Source of the DNA: Cyanobium sp. ATX 6F1
Lineage (GTDB): Bacteria; Cyanobacteriota; Cyanobacteriia; PCC-6307; Cyanobiaceae
NCBI RefSeq assembly: GCF_024346315.1
Contig: NZ_JAGQCS010000007.1
Coordinates: 94,539 to 158,538 of the forward strand
Reading direction: 5' to 3'
DNA length: 64,000 bases
In this document: positions 39,771-48,203 of the stretch, one piece after another
Numbering within the stretch: position 1 is the stretch's first letter
Layout of the letters: every line of letters starts with the position of its first letter
Position numbers and translations under genes: made by a program
The notes under the pieces: generated by a model
Database searches by the model: none
Told to the model about the DNA's origin: nothing
Seen by the model: the letters and a program-made list of their open reading frames with translations, nothing else

Positions 39771-42104
39771 TTGAAGAAGTTCTTTCTGCCGTGGATCAAG
39801 GAGGAACGCGTCGATCTGCGCCGGAGCCAACTGCGCCAACGCCAGGCTGTTTTGCTGGCACTCCTTGTGCTGACCCCTCTGATGGTGATGGAGCTGATCC
39901 GTCGAGGGGTTGATGTCAACAACAAAAGGCTGAATGAGTTGAAGGATTCGACGGCCCAGTCTTCTCCATCGCAAAAATGGCTGCAGGGAAAGGCGGATGA
40001 TTGGACCCGCAGAACTGAGTTTCTTGACTATCTCAGGAAGAAGACTCCAGAGGGCTATATACGTCTGAACGAAGCCAGCAAAAGGGTTGAACCCGGTGTG
40101 ATGCTGCTGCTTTTTTCGAGCACGGGTGATCTGTTGTTTAAAACCAACAGGCTGTCCAATGGTGGCCTCGATGATCCTTTGCTGAAGAACTGCGCCACCG
40201 GTCAGTTGAAGCTGTTGCCGAAGCGAGGCGTTACCCGTCAGTTTTTCTGCCGCGACAGTCGCAACCAGGTTTTCAAAGGGGTAGTGAGACCGGTGGGCGT
40301 GAAGCCCGCCAACGAAGCGCCATGGGGACAGTTGGTTTATCTGACACCCTTCGCCCCAGACGGCTCACTTCTGAAATCTCCTGATGCTGAGGTGGTGGAA
40401 GGCACGATGCGGTCTTTGGTGGATGATCTGCCCCTGATGTTGGTGCTGTTGGCAGCGCTGCTCACCTTCCGAATGGTGATGATGCTGGAGCGTCGTCGGG
40501 TGATGGTTCTTCAGCGCCATAGAGAGCATCAGGCGGGCCTGCGGATTCGGAGGAGCAGTGAGCGGTTGGATCACATGCTTGAACGGCTCGGAGCTTCAGA
40601 CGGATCCCGTGGCTTGGCAGTTGAAGATGAGGTGACCTCGATCATCTTTGGAGTCAACAAGCAAGCACCCTTGGAGCAGGAAGCCTCAGCTCCCAAGACT
40701 GATGGCATGGAGCACAAGCTCGGAGTAGTGGCGAAACGCTTCGAGCAGTTTCTGGAATCTGCCCGGGCTTTGGCACTGCTTGATTCTCTTACCGATCTAC
40801 CGAATCGCCGCTATTTTCTCGTTCGCCTTGAGATTGAGGCTCAGCGCGCCAAAAGAAGTGGTAAGCCCTACGCGGTCATGTTTGTTGATATCGATAAATT
40901 TAAGCAGATCAATGATACCTATGGGCATGGTGTGGGCGATGCAGCGCTTTCGACCGTCGCAGACAATTTGCGCGAGTGGTGCCGGCGTGAGGACTTTGTC
41001 GCTCGTTATGGAGGGGATGAGTTTGCGGTCTTGATGGATCTCTCTGGTTTGGAGGATCGTAGCGAAAGTAATCTCAAGGCCAAGGCCTATCTGTTCGCAA
41101 ATAGGCTGATATCTAGGTTTGAAGCCCCCTTTGAACTTGGCGCTGTATCGCTACCGATTCGGCTAAGTATCGGCATTACGATTGTACAAGGGGGCGATAC
41201 TGACTTCAGGCAAGCGATGAAGCGATCAGATGTTGCAATGTATCAGGCTAAGAAGCAGTTTCATAGCCGCATCTTTGTTTTTGGTGAGGAGGCCTTAAGG
41301 GAGGAGCTTGACGACTATCAGCTGTTTGCTGATCTACAGAAAGCACTGGAGAATCATGAGCTGGCGGTGTTTTTTCAGCCGATTCTTTCAACCAATGGAG
41401 GCATCCATACCGTCGAGGCGCTGGCGCGCTGGACCCACCCAACCGAGGGAGACGTGTCGCCAGAAACGTTCCTGGCCCTGGCGGAGCGCTATCGATTGAT
41501 TGGCCCCCTTGGTGAAGAGCTTCTGCATCTTGCTGTGAAGGGTTTTGCGACTCTGCTGGCCAGCATGAACAGTGATCTCAGGCTGGCGATCAACGTGACC
41601 GCATCTCTGCTCAACAATCCGGATTTCGCTCTGATGCTCCTTCAGATGCTCAGCAAGCAGAGAGTCCTTCCGACTCAGGTGACTCTTGAAATTACGGAAA
41701 CTTCCCTGTTCCAAACCGATTCCGCCACAGAAGACAATCTGCGGATCCTCAGGGATTCTGGGATGGATTTATCTCTTGATGATTTTGGAACCGGTTATTC
41801 CTCGCTCAACAGGCTGTTTCTTGTCCAACCCAATGAGATCAAGATTGACAAGTCTTTCGTGAAAGACCTTGATACAGATGCAACGGCGATGCGGATCGTC
41901 AAGCTGATCACCGGCCTGGCTACATTGATGAAGATAAGGGTTGTCGCCGAAGGCGTGGAAACCAACGAGATTGCCGATCTTCTCTCTGAGCTCGGCGTTC
42001 ATCATCATCAAGGATACTTGTATTCCAAGGCTCGTGCCACTAACGATTTGATCGCATCAGGCGCCAAGGCCTTCGAGCGAACGCAGAAAGCGTCAACGTC
42101 CTGA
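39771..42104 (+). CDS. Membrane GGDEF-EAL dual-domain c-di-GMP protein
   Basis: A 777-residue protein with TTG start. One transmembrane helix (about 27-43), an extracytoplasmic region of about 175 residues, a second helix (about 222-240), a linker, then GGDEF and EAL domains. The cyclase signature RYGGDEF is intact (GGDEF at 414-418) and is preceded by an RxxD inhibitory site (RRED five residues before). The EAL domain (VEALAR, Glu549) keeps INVT, EITE, DDFGTGYSSL, IKID, AEGVE and HQGY, so both activities are possible. Codon use is AT-richer than in neighbours. The ligand sensed outside is unknown. Confidence 0.93.
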   Translation: MKKFFLPWIKEERVDLRRSQLRQRQAVLLALLVLTPLMVMELIRRGVDVNNKRLNELKDSTAQSSPSQKWLQGKADDWTRRTEFLDYLRKKTPEGYIRLNEASKRVEPGVMLLLFSSTGDLLFKTNRLSNGGLDDPLLKNCATGQLKLLPKRGVTRQFFCRDSRNQVFKGVVRPVGVKPANEAPWGQLVYLTPFAPDGSLLKSPDAEVVEGTMRSLVDDLPLMLVLLAALLTFRMVMMLERRRVMVLQRHREHQAGLRIRRSSERLDHMLERLGASDGSRGLAVEDEVTSIIFGVNKQAPLEQEASAPKTDGMEHKLGVVAKRFEQFLESARALALLDSLTDLPNRRYFLVRLEIEAQRAKRSGKPYAVMFVDIDKFKQINDTYGHGVGDAALSTVADNLREWCRREDFVARYGGDEFAVLMDLSGLEDRSESNLKAKAYLFANRLISRFEAPFELGAVSLPIRLSIGITIVQGGDTDFRQAMKRSDVAMYQAKKQFHSRIFVFGEEALREELDDYQLFADLQKALENHELAVFFQPILSTNGGIHTVEALARWTHPTEGDVSPETFLALAERYRLIGPLGEELLHLAVKGFATLLASMNSDLRLAINVTASLLNNPDFALMLLQMLSKQRVLPTQVTLEITETSLFQTDSATEDNLRILRDSGMDLSLDDFGTGYSSLNRLFLVQPNEIKIDKSFVKDLDTDATAMRIVKLITGLATLMKIRVVAEGVETNEIADLLSELGVHHHQGYLYSKARATNDLIASGAKAFERTQKASTS

Positions 42105-42117
42105 GCTGCTTGCAGCT
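42104..42117 (+). terminator. Short hairpin at the GGDEF-EAL stop
   Basis: AGCTGC-TT-GCAGCT overlaps the stop codon. There is no T-run; weak candidate. Confidence 0.3.
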
Positions 42118-42386
42118 ATCCGTTGCTCAGGGCGGTTGATCTCACTGCAACGTTAAGGGTTGTCGTCAGTTCAGCCCGCCGTTGAAGGCTTGGACCCCTT
42201 GGGCGCGATCCCCCATCGATGGGCAGTTCACGTGGTGCAACGTTCAGCACGTTCAAAGCTGTGCTTTGTTTCGAATCGATTGATTCATGAAGTTCTCATG
42301 GCGAGGTGGGTGTGTCGGGGTCCGTCGGCGTGACGCGCACCTGATCGAAGAGCTCTGGCGCTGGCCCAGCGCTCACGCCTTGGGGC
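42105..42386. other. Intergenic region, no gene seen
   Basis: About 282 bases between convergent genes. It contains a perfect 12-base palindrome CCCATCGATGGG (42212-42223) and no recognisable reading frame, RNA gene or intrinsic terminator. Confidence 0.5.
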
Positions 42387-43115
42387 TCAGATCGGACCGC
42401 TGAGCACCATGGGCCCCTTCGGCGCCGTGCCATTGGGATCCCGCTCCAGGCTGACACTCACGCCCTTGGCCAGGCTGGTGGGCATGGTTGGGATCAGCAT
42501 CGCCACATGGCCCTGGGCTGTCGGCACGAAGGCGACACAGCCGACCTTGTGACCGTCCACGTTGGCCCAGAGCCTGTACACATGGCCGGGGGGCGCCGCT
42601 GGCAGATCATTGAGCATCAACACGTTGTGGGTGGTGTTGCCCGTCACCAGCACCTCCCCGTTCGCCGCGGCGCCGGGGGCCATCGCCGTGAGCGTTAGCA
42701 GACGGTGGGGGGCCTGAACGGCGGCTCCCTGCGGTTTTCTCTGTTGGCCTGACAACTGGTTCTGCACCTGGGCGAGCTGGGTGCGCGTTTGCTGCAGCTC
42801 CACCCCCAGGATCAGCAGGCCCAGCCCCAGCAGGGCCGGTACCAGCCACGGCAGCCGGGAGCGTGAGGGAGGGTTCGGTTCGAGCAGCCGCTGGCGCAGC
42901 CGGGCCGGGGGCGTCGCCGTGGCCGGCAGGGCCAGGGGCAGCAGTTCGAGGGTGGTGCGGAACTGATCGAGCCGCTGGCGCAGTTCGGGCTGCTCCCGCA
43001 ACAGGGAGGCCAACCGCTCCCGTTCGTCGGCATCGAGATCCCCCAGCGCGTGGCCAGCGAGCAGGGCGTCGCGGTCGTCGTCGAGGGAGGAGCGGCGGTT
43101 GTCGTTGGGGTTCAT
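42387..43115 (-). CDS. RskA-type transmembrane anti-sigma factor
   Basis: A 242-residue single-pass protein. The cytoplasmic N-terminus has the anti-sigma pattern AGHALGDLDADERERLASLL (about 21-40); one helix spans about 91-110; the extracytoplasmic RskA domain follows, with VLVTGNTTHNVLMLNDLPAAPPGHVY and a C-terminal KGVSVSLERDPNGTAPKGPMVL. It should hold the adjacent ECF sigma factor until an envelope signal releases it. No zinc-site HxxxCxxC is visible. Its ATG overlaps the sigma stop by four bases. Confidence 0.9.
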   Translation of the reverse strand: MNPNDNRRSSLDDDRDALLAGHALGDLDADERERLASLLREQPELRQRLDQFRTTLELLPLALPATATPPARLRQRLLEPNPPSRSRLPWLVPALLGLGLLILGVELQQTRTQLAQVQNQLSGQQRKPQGAAVQAPHRLLTLTAMAPGAAANGEVLVTGNTTHNVLMLNDLPAAPPGHVYRLWANVDGHKVGCVAFVPTAQGHVAMLIPTMPTSLAKGVSVSLERDPNGTAPKGPMVLSGPI

Positions 43116-43690
43116 GGTTCGCTCCGGAAGTCGATCAACAATTCCCGCAGTCGGATCAGCCCCTGGCGGGAGCGGGTCTTGACGGTGCCGAGCGGCAACT
43201 GGAGCTGCGCGCCGATCGCCGACTGGCTCAATCCCTCGTAATACGCCAGCTCCAGCACCTGACGCTGGTTGGCGGGAATCGACTCCAGCGCGACCTTGAC
43301 CCGACGGGCCAGGTCGTCCGTTTCCGCCTGCTCGTGGGGGCTGGGCACGGCGGTGGCAAACAGCTGGGATGACCAGCGTTGCACCAGTCGCCAGCGGTTC
43401 TGCCGCTGCTGCAGACGATTGAGGGCCATCGAACGCGTCAGCAGCAGCAGAAAGGCCAGCACCGGCCCCCGGGAGGGGTCGTAGCGGTCCTGCTGCCAGT
43501 AGCGCAGGAAGACGTCGTGGGTGAGGTCTTCCGCTTCCTGGCGGTCGCGGCACAGCCGCAAGGCCAGGCGGTAGACCGGGCCGCCGCAGGCGTCGTAGAG
43601 CGCGGCCAGGTCGCGGTGGTCGCCGGGATCGCTGGCTGGGAGGTCTCCCGTTCGCCGTTGGGCCGGGGCATCGGATTCGGGGGGAGTCAC
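43112..43690 (-). CDS. ECF-type RNA polymerase sigma factor
   Basis: A sigma-70 family factor with regions 2 and 4 only: YRLALRLCRDRQEAEDLTHDVFLRYW (region 2) and LESIPANQRQVLELAYYEGLSQSAI...GTVKTRSRQGL (region 4), as in the SigK/ECF41-free RskA-linked group. The start is uncertain: GTG 43690 (192 residues) and GTG 43714 are both possible; the frame is open further but that part is antisense to the EamA gene. It is in one operon with its anti-sigma and directly behind the EamA transporter. Confidence 0.9.
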   Translation of the reverse strand: MTPPESDAPAQRRTGDLPASDPGDHRDLAALYDACGGPVYRLALRLCRDRQEAEDLTHDVFLRYWQQDRYDPSRGPVLAFLLLLTRSMALNRLQQRQNRWRLVQRWSSQLFATAVPSPHEQAETDDLARRVKVALESIPANQRQVLELAYYEGLSQSAIGAQLQLPLGTVKTRSRQGLIRLRELLIDFRSEP

Positions 43691-43718
43691 TCCCAAGGGA
43701 GGGGCCGTGCGCACATCG

Positions 43719-44702
43719 TCAAGGCAAGTACCGCTGGGGAGGCCGATCGGATTGCCCCGGGGCACTGCTCCAGAACGCGCCCGCCAGCACCAGAGCGAGA
43801 CCCAACACAGCCTGGAAGCTGAGTGGTTCCTGCAGCAGCAGAGCGGCGCTGACCACGGCCACCGGCAGCGACAGGCTGCCCCAGAGCGACACCATGGCGA
43901 CGCTGCTGTGGCGATAGGCCAGGCGCAGGCAGAGTTCGCGCCCCAGGCTGAGAACGACGGCATAGACGCCGATCACACCCACCACCCACCACAGCTGCAG
44001 CAACAGGAAATGGTGGGGTCCGAACAGCACCAGGGCGATCAGAGCGAAGACCAGGGCGGTGAGCAGGGAGGGCACCCCCACACTCACGGCGACCGGCCAG
44101 CTGCGTCCGGCGATCGTCCGCCCCGTGATCGCGGCCGAACTGAAGGCCGCCACCCCCACAAGCGCCCAGCCGATCCCCACCCGATCATCCATGGGCCCGC
44201 CCATGGCCGCCGAGGCCACCTGGGGCAGCAGCAACCCTGCAGCGATCAGGCCGAGGCTGAGGGCGAAACCCCGGGGCAGGGGCTCGCCCAGGAGCCAGCG
44301 GGCCAGCAGGGCTGAGAGCGGCAGCACCAGCGCGAACAGAAGCGTCTGGCTGACGACCGAGAGCGCCTGCAGGGCCAGGTAGTAGGCGATCGGACCGAGG
44401 AACAGACCCAGGCCAGCGTCGAGGGCCAGCAGGCAGCGGTCGGCGGTGCTCAAGGCGGCCAGCTCCCTTGGCAGCGTCTGCCGGGCGGGCAGCAGGGCCA
44501 CCAGACCTACCACCAGCTGGGAGAAGAAGAAGACATTGCAGAAGCTGATCGGATTCTCGCCGAGAACCAGGTGGCTGGCCCCGGCCAGTTGCAGACCCTT
44601 CAGCGCCGTGGCGTCGAGGCCCCGCAACAGCACGTAGAGCAGCAACGCCAGCACACCGAAGCGGCCCGACATGGATGTGTGCAATCCGAACGGTCCGGTC
44701 AT
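43719..44702 (-). CDS. EamA/DMT family transporter
   Basis: A 327-residue, ten-helix drug/metabolite transporter: two EamA repeats with GLGLFLGPIAYYLALQALSVVSQTLLFAL and HSSVAMVSLWGSLSLPVAVVSAALLL. Substrate unknown. ATG at 44702, with an alternative at 44672. It precedes the ECF sigma gene by at most a few bases and diverges from the DM13 operon across 75 bases, so it may belong to the sigma factor's regulon. Confidence 0.85.
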   Translation of the reverse strand: MTGPFGLHTSMSGRFGVLALLLYVLLRGLDATALKGLQLAGASHLVLGENPISFCNVFFFSQLVVGLVALLPARQTLPRELAALSTADRCLLALDAGLGLFLGPIAYYLALQALSVVSQTLLFALVLPLSALLARWLLGEPLPRGFALSLGLIAAGLLLPQVASAAMGGPMDDRVGIGWALVGVAAFSSAAITGRTIAGRSWPVAVSVGVPSLLTALVFALIALVLFGPHHFLLLQLWWVVGVIGVYAVVLSLGRELCLRLAYRHSSVAMVSLWGSLSLPVAVVSAALLLQEPLSFQAVLGLALVLAGAFWSSAPGQSDRPPQRYLP

Positions 44703-44777
44703 CGGTAGTAGGGGGGCGCGGGAGCCGATCCGTCTTGGCTCAAGGCTTTCGCTCTACTCACACCCTTTGAATCAATC

Positions 44778-45287
44778 ATGGCCCACGTCAACCGTTCACT
44801 GACCAAGAGCCTCGCCCTGGCCCTGATCGGTGCCTCCGCGCTCAGCGGTGCCGCTCTCCATGCCGAGTCCATGTCCAAGCCGGATGGTGGCGCGATGATG
44901 AAGAAGGAAGGTGCCGGAATGATGGCGCCCGCCGCGATGATCCAAGGCACGTTCCGCAAGGCCGAAGCGCCAGTCAGCGGTGGCTTCACGATCAAGAAGG
45001 AGGGAAGCGGCAAGGTGCTCGTCTTGAGCAGCGATTTCAAGACCAACGACATGGCCCCGGATCTCAAGGTGATCTTCAGCCCCTCGAGCACCCCCCTGGC
45101 CAGCACCAAAGCCCCCGGTTTCCCGCTCAAGCCCGGCAGCTACACGATCCTGGCGTCGCTGAAGTCGAGCTCCGGTGCCCAGACTTACGCAATCCCCGCC
45201 TCGGTCGATCTGAAGGCCCAGGGATCGGTGTTGATCTGGTGCAAGAAGTTCAACGCCACCATGGCCTGGGCGCCCCTGAAGCCCTGA
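44778..45287 (+). CDS. DM13-domain secreted protein with Met-rich linker
   Basis: A 169-residue exported protein: signal peptide (about 1-29, ending ALHA), a Met-rich linker (six Met in residues 31-55), then a DM13 domain (about 56-168) with GGFTIKKEGSGKVLVLSSDFKT, GSYTILASLK and the conserved cysteine in VLIWCKKF. DM13 has been proposed to act in redox or cytochrome-linked electron transfer. It heads an operon with a DUF4079 membrane protein, a Kir-like channel and DipZ. The Met-rich stretch could bind copper or be oxidised; that is inference. Confidence 0.85.
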   Translation: MAHVNRSLTKSLALALIGASALSGAALHAESMSKPDGGAMMKKEGAGMMAPAAMIQGTFRKAEAPVSGGFTIKKEGSGKVLVLSSDFKTNDMAPDLKVIFSPSSTPLASTKAPGFPLKPGSYTILASLKSSSGAQTYAIPASVDLKAQGSVLIWCKKFNATMAWAPLKP

Positions 45288-45294
45288 ACAACCC

Positions 45295-46008
45295 ATGTTG
45301 CAGACCATCGATTGGCTCTGGTTGTTGCACCCCGCCCTGGCGGTGGTGCTCGTCTACCCCTTGCTCGGCATGGTGCTGCGGTTGGCGCAGCAGACCCGGG
45401 ACCGGCGTCTCAACCAGGCCAAGCTGCCGCCCACCGTGGGGCGCGACCATGCCGACCTAGGCCAGTGGCTGGCGACGTCGGTGGTGGCCATCGTGCTGAT
45501 CGCCCTGGGGGTGGTGATCGCCACCAAGCATCCCCTTGGCGCCTTTGAAGGCGGACCGTTCCGGTTGCTGCTCCTGCTCATGGTGCTGGCCGGATCGGTG
45601 GGAGCGCTGGTGGCCCTGGGCCGCGTCAAACAGCCGCTGTACCGGGCCACCTTTGCGTTGCTCTGCTGGGCGGGCGTGCTCGCCCTGGGGATGCAGCCGG
45701 AGGTGTTCCGCCTCAGCGACAACCCCTTCACCCTCCCTTTCTGGCAATCGCACTTCTGGGGCGGGGCCGGCCTCACCGGGCTGATGCTGTTCTCGGTGGC
45801 CTGCCGCCCCGAGATCCACAAGCACCTGCGCTGGCGGCGGTGGCACCTCAGTGCCAATGTGCTGGCGGCCCTGATCTTCCTGGCCCAGGGGATCAGCGGG
45901 CCCCGGGATCTGCTCGAGATTCCGCTCGGCTGGCAGAAGCCGGCCGTCTACGCCTGTGATTTCCAGGCCCAGCGCTGTCCCACCCCCGTGCCTTTGGCCG
46001 CTCCTTAA
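45295..46008 (+). CDS. DUF4079 membrane protein, cytochrome b561-like
   Basis: A 237-residue polytopic protein with five to six helices. Candidate haem-ligand histidines sit in or near helices: LLHPALAVVLVYPLLG, FWQSHFWGGAGLTG, PEIHKHLRWRRWHLSANVL. DUF4079 proteins are cyanobacterial and resemble b561-type transmembrane electron carriers. C-terminal soluble tail has two Cys (YACDFQAQRC). It lies seven bases after the DM13 gene, supporting a DM13-to-b561 redox pair; direct evidence of haem is lacking. Confidence 0.82.
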   Translation: MLQTIDWLWLLHPALAVVLVYPLLGMVLRLAQQTRDRRLNQAKLPPTVGRDHADLGQWLATSVVAIVLIALGVVIATKHPLGAFEGGPFRLLLLLMVLAGSVGALVALGRVKQPLYRATFALLCWAGVLALGMQPEVFRLSDNPFTLPFWQSHFWGGAGLTGLMLFSVACRPEIHKHLRWRRWHLSANVLAALIFLAQGISGPRDLLEIPLGWQKPAVYACDFQAQRCPTPVPLAAP

Positions 46009-46032
46009 GGATTCATCCCGACCGCCGGATTC

Positions 46033-46911
46033 ATGTCCTTCCGTTCGCCGGCTCCTTCGATGGCCCGCCGCCGCCATTGGCAGTCCCTGGGTGTTCAGCA
46101 CAGCCCCTGGCAACGGCTCTGGCGTCAGCCGGTGTCGATGGTGATGCGCATGCCCTGGCCGCTGTTCTTCCTGGCGATGACCGGGCTGTATCTGGCCGAA
46201 TTGGTGGTGTTCACCCTGGCCTTTCAGCTGGATGCCGGCCACCTGGAGGGCATGGGGGCGATGGGCCTGCCCGCCAGCCTGGTCTTTGCCCTGCAGAACC
46301 TGTTCAGCGCCAGCTTCCGCGCCGCCGAGTTGACGTCGGGCTATGGCCTCGCCGTGGCGGCCATCGAACGGCTGGTGGGTCTGCTCACCAACGCGATGGT
46401 GACTGGCCTGTTCTTCCTGCGCTTCACCCGGGTGGACGCGCCGCTCACCTTCAGCCGGGCCCTTTGCCTGAGCTCCTGGTCCGGCGGGCACCTCAGCTGC
46501 CGCTTCGTCACCACAGATCCCAGCCACTGGCTGAAGGTGTCCTACGGGATGTTCCTCTTCCAGGATGAGGAAATCGAACCTGGGGTAGTGCAGCGGCGGG
46601 TCGAGGCCCTGCCGGTGCTCAACGGCCAGACCCCCCAGCTGCAGGTCACGGCGGTGATCAGCCACCGGCTCTCGCCGGACAGCCCGCTGCGGCGGCTGGG
46701 CCTGGATGGGCTGCAGCGGGCCAATGGGCTGCTGATGGTGCAGGTGGAGGGCACCGACGCGGTGACGGGAGCCCCGCTGCTGCAGATCAACGCTTACCGC
46801 CCCGACGACATCCGCGTGGGCGAGGTGTTCGCCGATCTGGTCAGCCTTGACGCCTCCGGGCGCCGCCAGGTGGACCTCGACGCCCTCGATCGCACCCGCC
46901 CTCACCCATGA
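46033..46911 (+). CDS. KirBac-like inward-rectifier potassium channel
   Basis: A 292-residue protein with the bacterial Kir layout: slide-helix region (about 30-40), outer helix (43-64), pore helix, selectivity filter TSGYG (101-105), inner helix (110-131) and a C-terminal cytoplasmic immunoglobulin-like domain from about 138, including LTFSRALCLSSWSGGHLSCRF, ANGLLMVQVEGTDAVTG and DDIRVGEVFADLV, which follow KirBac closely. The filter is T-S-G-Y-G rather than the usual T-V/I-G-Y-G, and the pore-helix residues are atypical. Its stop overlaps the next start (ATGA). Ion selectivity needs testing. Confidence 0.82.
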   Translation: MSFRSPAPSMARRRHWQSLGVQHSPWQRLWRQPVSMVMRMPWPLFFLAMTGLYLAELVVFTLAFQLDAGHLEGMGAMGLPASLVFALQNLFSASFRAAELTSGYGLAVAAIERLVGLLTNAMVTGLFFLRFTRVDAPLTFSRALCLSSWSGGHLSCRFVTTDPSHWLKVSYGMFLFQDEEIEPGVVQRRVEALPVLNGQTPQLQVTAVISHRLSPDSPLRRLGLDGLQRANGLLMVQVEGTDAVTGAPLLQINAYRPDDIRVGEVFADLVSLDASGRRQVDLDALDRTRPHP

Positions 46912-48164
46912 CCCTGCTGCTCTTGGCCTATCTGGGGGGTGCGCTCACCCTGCTGAGTGCCTGCATCCTTCCAGTGCTCCCCTTCGTGTTCGCCCGCGCG
47001 GGCGAGCCGTTCCTGACCCATGGCCTGCCCCTGCTGGGGGGCATGGCGTTGAGCTTTGCGTCCGTCGGGTCGCTCGCCGCCGTGGCCGGCGGCTGGGCCG
47101 TCCAGGCCAGTCAGTTCGGGCGTGCCGCGGCGCTGTTGCTGATGGCGCTGTTCGGGCTGTCGCTGCTGTTTCCTGCCCTGGCTGAGCGCCTGGGTCGGCC
47201 CCTGGTCCGGCTGGGGGAGCGCCTGTCGTGGCATGCAGAGGCGGGGGGCAGCCCCGGGCGCCCGGTGGGCTCCTCGCTGCTGCTCGGTGTAGCTGTGGGT
47301 CTGCTCTGGGCCCCCTGCGCCGGTCCGATCCTGGGCCTGATCCTCACCGGTGCCGTGGTCGGGGGTGCCGGCGTCCGGACGCCCCTGCTGCTGCTCGCCT
47401 ACGGCCTCGGTGCCGCCAGCTCCCTGGCCCTGGTGCTGCTGGCCGGCGGGAGGCTGGCGGCGGCCCTGAGGCGCACGGCGGCGGCCACCGCCTGGATCCG
47501 CCGCGGCCTGGGCGGTGCCGTGCTGGTGGCCGTGGGCGTGATCGCCCTGGGGCTGGAGCAGGCCTCGCTGGCCCGCTTTGCGTTTGCCGACACGGGTGCT
47601 TTGGAGCGGGCGCTGCTGGCACAGGTTCAGCCCGCTGGCAGTAGCCCGAAGCCGGCTGGAACCGCCAGCAACCTGCCGGTGCTGGGCACCCTGCCACCCT
47701 TTCCGAAGGGGTCCGCCTGGCTCCATTCCCCGCCGCTGAGCCGCGATCAGCTCTGGGGCAAGGTGGTGCTGATCGACATCTGGACCTATTCCTGCATCAA
47801 CTGCGTGCGCACGCTGCCCCATGTTCGGGCCTGGGCGCAGAAGTACAAGGACCACGGTCTTGTCGTGATCGGTGTGCACACGCCGGAATTTGCCTTCGAG
47901 CGCGACCTTGCCAACGTGCGGGAGGCCTCGAAGCGTCTTGGGGTGAGCTATCCGGTGGTGATCGACAACGACTACGCGATCTGGAAGGCGTTCAACAACA
48001 ACTACTGGCCCGCCTTCTATTTCATCGACGCCCAGGGGCGCATCCGCGCCACCCACTTCGGAGAAGGCGCCTACGACAGATCGGAGCGGATCCTCCAGAG
48101 CCTGCTGCGGGAGGCCGGCCAGACCAACATTCCGGGCGGTCTGGTGCAGCCCTGGGCCCGCTGA
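46908..48164 (+). CDS. DipZ-like CcdA-thioredoxin fusion
   Basis: A 418-residue fusion: a CcdA/DsbD-beta membrane domain (about 1-225) with TLLSACILPVLPFVFARAG and GLLWAPCAGPILGLI, each bearing the redox Cys-Pro type residue, and an extracytoplasmic thioredoxin-like domain (about 265-405) with CINC (Cys296, Cys299) and GHTP-type HTPEFAFE. It carries reducing power from cytoplasmic thioredoxin to the periplasm. The third (carbohydrate-binding-like) domain of mycobacterial DipZ is missing. Last gene of the DM13 operon, 39 bases before the Moco fusion gene. Confidence 0.92.
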   Translation: MTLLLLAYLGGALTLLSACILPVLPFVFARAGEPFLTHGLPLLGGMALSFASVGSLAAVAGGWAVQASQFGRAAALLLMALFGLSLLFPALAERLGRPLVRLGERLSWHAEAGGSPGRPVGSSLLLGVAVGLLWAPCAGPILGLILTGAVVGGAGVRTPLLLLAYGLGAASSLALVLLAGGRLAAALRRTAAATAWIRRGLGGAVLVAVGVIALGLEQASLARFAFADTGALERALLAQVQPAGSSPKPAGTASNLPVLGTLPPFPKGSAWLHSPPLSRDQLWGKVVLIDIWTYSCINCVRTLPHVRAWAQKYKDHGLVVIGVHTPEFAFERDLANVREASKRLGVSYPVVIDNDYAIWKAFNNNYWPAFYFIDAQGRIRATHFGEGAYDRSERILQSLLREAGQTNIPGGLVQPWAR

Positions 48165-48203
48165 GGCTGCCGCGAGGTTCGGGGGCTTCGCCATGATCGG
48201 TTG

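Noticed and set aside
44703..44777. ECF-type -35/-10 promoter in the divergent gap
   Set aside because: Only a weak TTGGCT/TACTCA pair with 14-base spacing was found; not good enough to list.
46902..48194. 430-codon minus-strand open frame opposite dipZ
   Set aside because: Antisense shadow; the plus strand carries a DipZ with CINC motif and coupled start.
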